Assembly: GCA_007129135.1 (NCBI GenBank)
Contig: SKWB01000334.1
Coordinates: 1-6,526 of the forward strand
Source: Halococcaceae archaeon
GTDB lineage: Archaea; Halobacteriota; Halobacteria; Halobacteriales; Halalkalicoccaceae
DNA length: 6,526 nucleotides
Reading direction: 5' to 3'
Within the stretch, counting starts at the first letter, position 1. Each line of letters begins with the position of its first letter. This document shows positions 1 to 5,469 of the stretch, piece after piece. The notes under the pieces are model-generated. The model did not search any database and was not told the origin of the DNA. It was given only the letters and a program-made list of their open reading frames with translations. The position numbers and the translations under genes are program-made.

Positions 1-859
1 CCTCGCGCTGGCCGAGGGCGTAGAGCGCCTGGACCGTGAGCTTCGCGTCGCGGATCCAGTTGTACCGGTAGTCCCAGTTGCGTGGTCCGCCGATCGCCTC
101 GGGAAGCGAGGTCGTCGGCGCGGCACAGATCGCGCCCGTCTCCTCCTGTATCAGGAGTTTGAGGGCGAGCCCGGAGCGCCTCGTCAGCTCCCGCCAGCGC
201 TCCTCGATACACTCCGGAGCGCGGTCGTTACAGCCGTCGGTCCATCCCGTCCAGAAGGCTTCGGTAGCCTCCCTGACCCCCTCGGCCTCCGAGAGCGGTG
301 GGACCGGCTCGCCGTACCGAGTCACGAACCGGATCGACTCGCCCGCCGTGAGCGTGGGGGTCGCGACCGCCCGATCGTCGAGGGCTCGAACCGAGGTCTC
401 GGTGGCGAGCCATAGGTCGTGGCCCCCGCCGGTCGCCAGGATCTGATCCTCACGCCGCTCGACGGTGGCCTCGACCTCGCCGTAGGAGAAACGCGGGCGA
501 AAGGCGGCCTCTACCGACACCGTCCCCTCCTCGCAGACGAGGTCGCGGTAGAGGCAGTTCCGATCGGCCAGCTCGTGATCCATCGGGAAGAAGTCGGTCA
601 GCGTCGCCCGCCCGCTCGCGGTCTCGAACGTGGTCGCGAGCACGTTCGTCCGGGGGACGTACGACTGCTCGCTCTCGAACGGCCCGATCGGCCGGATCGA
701 GAACTCCCCGCCGTTCGCCGGGTCGAGCAGGCCCGCGAAGACGCTCTCCGCGTCGAGCGTCGGCGCACACCACCAGTCGATCGCGCCGTCCCCGGAGACG
801 AGCGCGCAGGCGGTCTCGTCACCGATCAGGCCGTGGTCCGAGATGGGCGAAAAGCGCAT
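1..859 (-). CDS. GH15 glucoamylase/trehalase-type glycoside hydrolase, N-terminal part (runs off left edge)
   Basis: The first 286 codons of a glycoside hydrolase family 15 protein are present; the 3' part lies beyond position 1. The N-terminus begins MRFSPISDHGLIGDE, followed by GAIDWWCAP, SVFAGLLDP and NGGEFSIRP. This matches the 'IGN..TAALV..DGSIDW' beta-sandwich N-terminal domain of prokaryotic GH15/trehalase-like enzymes. Residues about 252-272 contain LPEAIGGPRNWDYRYNW then IRDA, the hallmark substrate-binding stretch at the start of the (alpha/alpha)6 barrel. The catalytic glutamates lie later in the family and are outside the window, so activity cannot be judged. Family members hydrolyse alpha-glucosidic bonds, typically of maltooligosaccharides or trehalose. 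No signal peptide is visible, so the protein is probably cytoplasmic. The start at 859 is supported by GGAGGG 8 nt upstream and by direct abutment to the preceding stop codon. GH15 membership is secure; the substrate is not determined. Confidence 0.93.
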   Translation of the reverse strand, partial: MRFSPISDHGLIGDETACALVSGDGAIDWWCAPTLDAESVFAGLLDPANGGEFSIRPIGPFESEQSYVPRTNVLATTFETASGRATLTDFFPMDHELADRNCLYRDLVCEEGTVSVEAAFRPRFSYGEVEATVERREDQILATGGGHDLWLATETSVRALDDRAVATPTLTAGESIRFVTRYGEPVPPLSEAEGVREATEAFWTGWTDGCNDRAPECIEERWRELTRRSGLALKLLIQEETGAICAAPTTSLPEAIGGPRNWDYRYNWIRDAKLTVQALYALGQRE

Positions 860-1714
860 TCAGTCGACCCTCCGCGGGCCCTCGTCGGTGAGCAGTGCGT
901 CGATCAGCCGGAGCGGCGTCGCGTCGTAGGCGGGGTTCTCGATCGAGAAGCCCTCTGCGGGTTCGAGCATCACCTCGTTCGGGGACCGGCGCTCGTTCTC
1001 GAAGGCGAAGCCGCGGTCGATCACCTTCGCGTCTGAGCCGGCGGCCCAGACCGGCACGCCGAGGTCCTTCGCGACCGCGGCGATCGGGTAGGTCCCGACG
1101 CGGTTGTAGAGCAGCTCCTCGACGACGCAGTCCATTCCGATCGCGACCGCGTCGCACTCTCGGAGGACGTGGCCCGACGCGCCGTCGACGACGAGCGTCG
1201 CGTCCACGCCGTCGACCGTCGCGAGCGAGCGTGCCGACTTCCGACCGAGATAGCGTGGGCGGGCTTCGGTGATGTACACCGACAGCCGATCACCCTCGCG
1301 GGCGGCGAGTTCGATCCCCTCCAGCACCGTCGTCGAATAGTCGTGGGTGAGCAGCGTCATCCCGTCCTCGAGGCGCTCGCTCAGGTGCATCGCCGCGCGG
1401 CGTTTTCCCGTCTCCACGTCGTTGACCACCCGGGAGATCGCCGACTCGAGGACCCCTTTCGCCTCCTGGACGCTCTCGACTTCGGTCTCGGTCACCGCGC
1501 GGACGACCTCGCGCTGGGTGTTGTGCAGCGAGGCGTGGGAGGTGTTCGCCCGTCGGAGCGCGCGGCTGTTGTGCTCGACGTCCTGGACGAACTCCTCGAC
1601 GGTCGCGTACTCGCGTTCGAGCAGCTCCGAGAGGGCCTGCGTCGCGTTGATCGCCACTATCGAGGAGCTGTGAGTCCGCATCTCGGCGATCTCCTCGACC
1701 GTCTCGTCGATCAT
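860..1714 (-). CDS. eIF-2B alpha/beta/delta - ribose-1,5-bisphosphate isomerase superfamily protein
   Basis: A 284-residue cytoplasmic protein of the usual length for archaeal aIF-2B/R15P-isomerase homologues. The N-terminal helical half (about 1-110) is acidic and rich in short helices. The Rossmann-like C-terminal half carries the family blocks LLTHDYS (121-127), VYITEARPRYLGRK (146-159), DAVAIGMD (188-195), NRVGTYPIA (204-212) and NPAYDATP (260-267). Known relatives are the regulatory eIF2B subunits, methylthioribose-1-phosphate isomerase and ribose-1,5-bisphosphate isomerase, the last acting in archaeal AMP/nucleoside degradation. The isomerases use a Cys in the 'THC' block and an Asp in the later block. 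Here the Asp equivalent is D195, but the Cys position is D125, so the classic isomerase mechanism is doubtful. The block resembles the THAYS form of eIF2B-alpha. The gene abuts GH15 and is probably its operon leader. No Shine-Dalgarno is evident before the ATG at 1714, fitting a leaderless transcript. Superfamily is certain; function is open (sugar-phosphate sensor or atypical isomerase). Confidence 0.9.
   Translation of the reverse strand: MIDETVEEIAEMRTHSSSIVAINATQALSELLEREYATVEEFVQDVEHNSRALRRANTSHASLHNTQREVVRAVTETEVESVQEAKGVLESAISRVVNDVETGKRRAAMHLSERLEDGMTLLTHDYSTTVLEGIELAAREGDRLSVYITEARPRYLGRKSARSLATVDGVDATLVVDGASGHVLRECDAVAIGMDCVVEELLYNRVGTYPIAAVAKDLGVPVWAAGSDAKVIDRGFAFENERRSPNEVMLEPAEGFSIENPAYDATPLRLIDALLTDEGPRRVD
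868..873 (-). promoter_or_regulatory. Shine-Dalgarno site for the GH15 gene, inside the upstream gene
   Basis: GGAGGG on the minus strand lies 8 nt before the GH15 ATG (859-857) and inside the last codons of the eIF2B-like gene. It matches the archaeal 16S 3' end well. It supports this start and, with the contiguous TGA-ATG junction, suggests translational coupling. Confidence 0.7.
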
Positions 1715-1794
1715 GCCCGAAATTCGCCCGCGCGAGCGAAAGGTGTTCCGGGGGAGGGCGCAGCCCGTAAGCGCCCGGAGTGCGTAGCGATGGT
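1715..1794. promoter_or_regulatory. 80-bp divergent spacer with weak promoters and a GC hairpin
   Basis: This spacer separates the minus-strand eIF2B-like start from the plus-strand zinc-ribbon start. On the minus strand, CTTTCG (1742-1737) sits about 26 bp before the ATG, the distance expected of a TATA-like element for a leaderless transcript, but it is a poor TATA match. On the plus strand nothing better than CCGTAAGC near 1765 is seen. A 6-bp inverted repeat, GGGCGC (1756-1761) and GCGCCC (1771-1776) with a 9-nt loop, lies close to the plus-strand start and could form a hairpin or binding site. All assignments are by position only. Confidence 0.3.
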
Positions 1795-2139
1795 ATGAGC
1801 TACCCGGTCAGCTACTACTGTCCCCACTGCGGTGCGGTGGTCGAACTCGAGCGCGAGGGCTACCTCGCGGACAAGGCGGTCACCCCCTACCCATTCGAGG
1901 GCTGGGAGTACGCGGCCCCGAACGAGGCGTTCGAGGAGGCCGAGGGCGTCGCCTTCACCTGCGGCGAGGACGGCACGCTGGTGGACAACGAAGAGACGGG
2001 CTGTGGCGAGCGCTTCTACCTGAGTTTCGTGAAGTTCGAGGAAGGGGAGGAGGTCGTTCCCGAACCGTCCTCGGAGTTCGTCGAGATCGGGCGCGAGCGC
2101 CCGCGCGGCCCGCGGTATCCGGGCGGTCCGAGCGGGTAG
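1795..2139 (+). CDS. Small zinc-ribbon protein, function unknown
   Basis: A 114-residue acidic protein opening MSYPVSYYCPHCG. Four cysteines form two pairs: C9-x2-C12 (CPHCG) and C56-x13-C70 (TCGED ... TGCGE). This is consistent with a zinc ribbon whose second knuckle is widened or unusual. Between the pairs lies an aromatic, Pro-rich stretch (TPYPFEGWEYAAP, 30-42), and after them a beta-like FYLSFVKFEEGEEV (74-87). The tail from about 97 is Arg/Pro/Gly-rich and probably disordered. There is no signal peptide or membrane segment. An in-frame GTG at 1780 would add five residues; the ATG at 1795 is preferred because MSYPVSYYCPHCG is a compact natural N-terminus. GGAG at 1777-1780 is 14 nt away, rather far for a Shine-Dalgarno. 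Zinc ribbons of this size bind nucleic acid or protein partners, but I do not recognise the family by name. Confidence 0.82.
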   Translation: MSYPVSYYCPHCGAVVELEREGYLADKAVTPYPFEGWEYAAPNEAFEEAEGVAFTCGEDGTLVDNEETGCGERFYLSFVKFEEGEEVVPEPSSEFVEIGRERPRGPRYPGGPSG

Positions 2140-2190
2140 AGACGCCGCCGGAGGATTGATCACCCTTCCGCGCGCAGACGGGAGCGTTCG
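2140..2190 (+). promoter_or_regulatory. 51-bp spacer and Shine-Dalgarno for the serine hydrolase gene
   Basis: GGGAG at 2180-2184 lies 6 nt before the ATG at 2191, a good Shine-Dalgarno that fixes this start. No TATA-like element is convincing, so read-through from the zinc-ribbon gene is plausible. A second GGAGG at 2150-2154 has no in-frame start codon after it that serves the downstream gene. Confidence 0.5.
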
Positions 2191-4107
2191 ATGGGCTCCG
2201 ACGATCTCTCGCGCCGCGGCTTCCTCGCCGGTACTGCGGGAACGGGAGCCGCGGCGCTGACCGGGGGCGTGCCAGTCACGGCTACGTCCGGGAGCGAGTC
2301 GGTCTCTGAGGAGCTAGAGGACCTAGAGGAGTTCGTGGACAACCGAATGGCCGAGGGGCTGGCCGAACACGACGTCGCGGGGGCGACCGTCTCGGTCGTC
2401 CACGACGGGGGGATCGAACTCGCGAAGGGCTACGGCTACGCCGACGTCGAGGCCGGGAGGGAGGTCAACGCGGAGGAGACGCTCTTTCGGATCGGGTCGG
2501 TCTCGAAGCTCCTCGGCTGGACGGCCGTCATGCAGGGCGTCGAACGGGGCGCGTTCGACCTCGATGTCGACGTGAACGAGTACCTGGAGGCGCTCACGAT
2601 TCCCGACACCTACCCCGAGCCGATCACGCTCTCACACCTCGCGACCCACACGCCGGGCTTCGAGGAGCGTCTCCGAGGGACGTTCGTCCGAGACGAAGAG
2701 GACCTGCGCCCGCTCGCCGAGGCACTTCGCGAGGAGCGACCCGAGCGGGTCCGTCCACCGGGCGAACTCGCCTCCTACTCGAACTACGGCAGCGCGCTCG
2801 CCGGGCAGGTCGTCGCGGAGGGGGCCGAAACGAGCTTCGAGGCGTACGTCGAGGGGGAGGTCCTCGGGCCGCTCGGGATGGATCGGACGACCTTCGACCA
2901 GCCCGTTCCCGAGGGGATGGAACCGGATCTCTCGCGGGGCTACCGGTACGCGGGCGGCGAGTTCCGTGAAGGGGGCTTCGAGTACGTCGGCATCCCGCCG
3001 GCGGGGTCGGCGAGCGCGACGGCGACGGATATGGCGCGGTTCATGCTCGCCCACCTCCAGGGGGGAGCGCTCGACGGCGGGCGGGTCCTCGAGCCCGAGT
3101 CGGTCGAGCGGATGCACGAACGACGGTTCGGCCACGACGATCGGATCAACGGCGTCGCCTTCGGCTTCTACGAGCGGAACAGGGGCGACCTCCGGGTGCT
3201 CGCACACGGCGGCGACACCGAACTCTTTCACAGCGAACTGCTGCTGCTACCCGAACTCGACCTCGGGCTGTTCGTCTCCTACAACAGCCCCGGCGGCGTC
3301 GCCGCCCGCGAGGAGTTCGTCGCGGCGTTCCTCGACCGGTTCGAGGGACCGGAGCCGACACCGGAGCCGGACGGTCGGCCCGCACACGCGGAGGTGATCG
3401 AGGGGAGCTACCGGGGGATCAGGATGGCGGCGACGAGCTACGAGAAACTCGCCGGGGCGGCCTCGGTCGCGGAGCTCTCGGTCGAGTCCGACGGGACGCT
3501 CGTCGTCTCCGCGATCGGGGAGGAGTGGCGCTTCGCCGAGGTGGACGACCTCCTCTTCCGGGAGATCGACGGCGACGACGCGATCGCCTTCCGCGAGGAG
3601 GACGGCGAGATCACCCACGCCTTCCTCGGGAGCGTGCCGGTCATCGCGTTCGAACGACTCGAGTGGTACGAACGGCCCCTCCTCCAGGGGGCGCTGGCGG
3701 CCCTCACCCTGCTGGTGCTGCTCTCGGCGGTCGTCGGCTGGCCGCTCGCGATGGTTCGCCGGCGCTACCGCGACGGGCCGCCCCCGCCGGAACGACCGCG
3801 GATCGCACGGTGGCTCGCCGGCTCGAGCGCGCTCTGCCTGTTCGGCTTCCTCGTGGGGGTCGTCGTGCTCCTCGCGACCGATCCCGTGGGGACGGTCATG
3901 TCGCCCCCGGCGAGCCTCCAGCTCCTGTTCGTGCTCCCGGTGCTGGCGGCGCTCTCGACGCTCTGGGCCGCCCCCTACGTGGCCCGATCGTGGCGTGACT
4001 CCTACTGGGGGGTGCTCTCCCGGCTCCACTACACGCTGGTCGTGCTCGCGGCGGTCGGCCTGCTCTGGCTGCTCGCGTACTGGAACCTGCTTGGTGCGCG
4101 GCTCTAA
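2191..4107 (+). CDS. Tat-exported serine hydrolase (beta-lactamase/PBP class C family) with four-helix membrane domain
   Basis: A 638-residue protein. It begins with a twin-arginine signal, SRRGFLAG (7-14), and an Ala/Gly hydrophobic stretch to about residue 31. There is no lipobox Cys. The catalytic domain (about 48-385) carries the class C beta-lactamase/PBP-like triad of motifs: SVSK (S103 nucleophile, K106), YSN (Y196-N198) and HGG (339-341) in place of KTG. A small beta-rich acidic linker domain follows (about 398-490). Four predicted transmembrane helices then lie at about 497-522, 541-563, 573-597 and 611-634. The basic loops (RRRYR 523-527; ARSWR 598-602) fall where the positive-inside rule puts the cytoplasm if the catalytic domain is outside. 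The motifs predict an active serine hydrolase (peptidase, esterase or amidase). Haloarchaea have no murein, so the substrate is unknown. The stop overlaps the convergent transporter stop by 4 nt. Confidence 0.92.
   Translation: MGSDDLSRRGFLAGTAGTGAAALTGGVPVTATSGSESVSEELEDLEEFVDNRMAEGLAEHDVAGATVSVVHDGGIELAKGYGYADVEAGREVNAEETLFRIGSVSKLLGWTAVMQGVERGAFDLDVDVNEYLEALTIPDTYPEPITLSHLATHTPGFEERLRGTFVRDEEDLRPLAEALREERPERVRPPGELASYSNYGSALAGQVVAEGAETSFEAYVEGEVLGPLGMDRTTFDQPVPEGMEPDLSRGYRYAGGEFREGGFEYVGIPPAGSASATATDMARFMLAHLQGGALDGGRVLEPESVERMHERRFGHDDRINGVAFGFYERNRGDLRVLAHGGDTELFHSELLLLPELDLGLFVSYNSPGGVAAREEFVAAFLDRFEGPEPTPEPDGRPAHAEVIEGSYRGIRMAATSYEKLAGAASVAELSVESDGTLVVSAIGEEWRFAEVDDLLFREIDGDDAIAFREEDGEITHAFLGSVPVIAFERLEWYERPLLQGALAALTLLVLLSAVVGWPLAMVRRRYRDGPPPPERPRIARWLAGSSALCLFGFLVGVVVLLATDPVGTVMSPPASLQLLFVLPVLAALSTLWAAPYVARSWRDSYWGVLSRLHYTLVVLAAVGLLWLLAYWNLLGARL
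2314..2330 (+). repeat. Short tandem duplication CTAGAGGA with 9-nt period
   Basis: CTAGAGGA occurs at 2314-2321 and again at 2323-2330, separated by a single C. It lies in the segment encoding ELEDLEE (residues 41-47) just after the Tat signal of the serine hydrolase. Being in multiples of three, it keeps the frame and simply lengthens an acidic linker. Confidence 0.6.
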
Positions 4108-5324
4108 GACCGGATCGCGAGCCAGCCCGCGATACCAGCACAGACGAGCGCGACCGCGGTGAGTAACGCGAACAGCGCCTGCCAGGTGGCGTAGGTGAGC
4201 GTCGCGCCCGCGAGCGACGCGCCGATCGCGCCGACGCCGAAGGTGCCGAGGTAGGTGTAGCCGTAGGAGAGGCCGTGGAGATCCGAAGGAACCGTCTCCG
4301 CGATCAACGCCTGGCCCATCGGCGCGAAGACGTACATCGCGAAGCCGATCACGGCACAGACGGCGGCGAGCGCGACGAGTCCGACACCTGCCGCCGGGAC
4401 GAACGCGAGCGAGGCGAGCGCGAGCACGAGGAAGGTCGTGACGAGCGCGCGCTCGATGCTCGCGACGCGGTCGGTCAGTCGCCCGCCCGCGTACTGGCCG
4501 AGGACCCCCACGAGCAGCAGGCCGACGTATACCGCCTGCGCCGGGTCGACCGTCCCACCGCCGACGGCGACCGGTTCGGCGATCGCGAGCCGGGAGAGCA
4601 CGTCCGGGAGGAAGGAGGTGAGCCCCCGGTAGTAGATCCCGTAGGCCATCACGATCGCGAAGACGACCAGGAAGCTCCCGGTGAGCAGAGACCTGGAGTC
4701 GGCGAGAAAGGAGCGGACGTGGCCGCCATCCGCGCGCACTGTCTCGGCCTCGTCGCTCGTCCGTGGCCGGTCGCCCTCCCCGACGTCGATCCGGAGGCCC
4801 AGCGCGACTGCGAACAGCGCTGGGAGGACGAAGACGAACGCGACGGCCCGCCAGTCGAGGACGACGAGCAGTGCGAGCGCGAGCGACGGGCCGAGCGCGG
4901 TGCCGACGCTCCCGGCCGCGCCGTGGTAGCCAAGAACCGTTCCACGGGCCTCCGCGCCCCGGCTGATCAGCGAGAGGCCCGCCGGGTGGTAGAGGCTCGC
5001 CGCCGCCCCCCAGACGATCAGCGCGAGCGTCAGGACCAGGACGTTCGGCGAGAGCGCGATGAGCGCGAACGAGAGGCCCATCCCGCCGATCGAACAGAGG
5101 ACGAGGCGTTTCGAGCCGTAGCGGTCCGCGAGGACGCCACAGGGCGGCCCGCCGATCCCGACGAGCGCGAAGCCGGCGGCGAGGACGAGACCGAGCGTCG
5201 CCGCCGTCACCGAGAAGGCGTCGAGCCAGACCACGACGAAGACCGGGATCGAGAGCTCGTAGCCGTGGAACGTCGCGTGGCTCAGCGCCGTGAAGCGGGC
5301 GATCGACCGGTCGTCTCCGTCCAT
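4104..5324 (-). CDS. Major facilitator superfamily transporter, 12 TM
   Basis: A 406-residue integral membrane protein with about twelve hydrophobic helices in two six-helix halves. The halves are split by a charged cytoplasmic loop at about 180-210 (DVGEGDRPRTSDEAETVRAD). MFS motif A is clear between TM2 and TM3: GVLADRYGSKR (63-73). Its degenerate copy GGRLTDRVAS (280-289) is at the matching place in the second half. The block LYHPAGLSLISR (111-122) followed by LGYHGAAGSVGTALGP (131-146) resembles MFS efflux permeases of the fosmidomycin-resistance type, so drug or metabolite export is a reasonable guess. The substrate cannot be read from sequence. The ATG at 5324 lies where a TATA box at 5354-5349 would start transcription, so the mRNA is probably leaderless. 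The 3' end overlaps the convergent serine hydrolase gene by 4 nt. A divergent reductase gene shares its upstream region. Confidence 0.92.
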   Translation of the reverse strand: MDGDDRSIARFTALSHATFHGYELSIPVFVVVWLDAFSVTAATLGLVLAAGFALVGIGGPPCGVLADRYGSKRLVLCSIGGMGLSFALIALSPNVLVLTLALIVWGAAASLYHPAGLSLISRGAEARGTVLGYHGAAGSVGTALGPSLALALLVVLDWRAVAFVFVLPALFAVALGLRIDVGEGDRPRTSDEAETVRADGGHVRSFLADSRSLLTGSFLVVFAIVMAYGIYYRGLTSFLPDVLSRLAIAEPVAVGGGTVDPAQAVYVGLLLVGVLGQYAGGRLTDRVASIERALVTTFLVLALASLAFVPAAGVGLVALAAVCAVIGFAMYVFAPMGQALIAETVPSDLHGLSYGYTYLGTFGVGAIGASLAGATLTYATWQALFALLTAVALVCAGIAGWLAIRS

Positions 5325-5348
5325 CGTGGCCCTCTGATCCTCAACCGG

Positions 5349-5354
5349 TATAAA
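5349..5354 (-). promoter_or_regulatory. TATA box of the MFS transporter gene
   Basis: TTTATA on the minus strand is centred about 27 bp before the transporter ATG, matching the haloarchaeal TTTAWA consensus. The predicted transcription start falls on or within 2 nt of the ATG (5324), giving a leaderless mRNA. Read on the plus strand the same site is TATAAA, but it sits too far (about 120 bp) from the reductase start to be its obvious promoter. Confidence 0.6.
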
Positions 5355-5401
5355 TCGTCGCGATGGGGCGATCCGTTCCGTCGGTCAGTCCATCGAGCAC
5401 A

Positions 5402-5420
5402 CCTGGACGGGTCGTCCTGG
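5402..5420. repeat. Imperfect 19-bp palindrome in divergent intergenic region; candidate operator
   Basis: CCTGGACGGGTCGTCCTGG pairs GGACG (5405-5409) with CGTCC (5413-5417) around a GGT centre. Two further C-G pairs lie outside one mismatch. It lies between the divergent transporter and reductase genes, just upstream of the reductase's presumed TATA element and about 80 bp before the transporter start. That position would suit a dimeric regulator. Confidence 0.35.
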
Positions 5421-5439
5421 CGCCGGTGCGTACCCGTCG

Positions 5440-5446
5440 CTTTTGC
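5440..5446 (+). promoter_or_regulatory. Probable weak TATA element of the aldo/keto reductase gene
   Basis: CTTTTGC is the only T-rich run in this stretch. It is centred about 27 bp before the ATG at 5470, the spacing expected for a leaderless haloarchaeal transcript. No Shine-Dalgarno precedes that ATG, which fits. The match to the TATA consensus is weak. Confidence 0.4.
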
Positions 5447-5469
5447 ACCTCGCCGTCACATTCCTGGAC

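Noticed and set aside
419..1036. Plus-strand open frame of about 205 codons opposite GH15 and the eIF2B-like gene
   Set aside because: Antisense to two well-supported genes and spans their junction; translation shows no domain.
3247..4029. Minus-strand open frame opposite the serine hydrolase membrane domain
   Set aside because: Composition is Arg/Glu/Pro/His-rich, with no motif, and it is the antisense of clear transmembrane codons.
5361..5395. CGATGG (5361-5366) / CCATCG (5390-5395) inverted pair as an operator
   Set aside because: Only six bases match, the spacing is 23 nt, and such hexamers are expected by chance at this GC content.
5443..5469. TTG start giving the reductase nine extra residues
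   Set aside because: It would place the start inside the likely TATA element, and the family N-terminus begins at the ATG at 5470.
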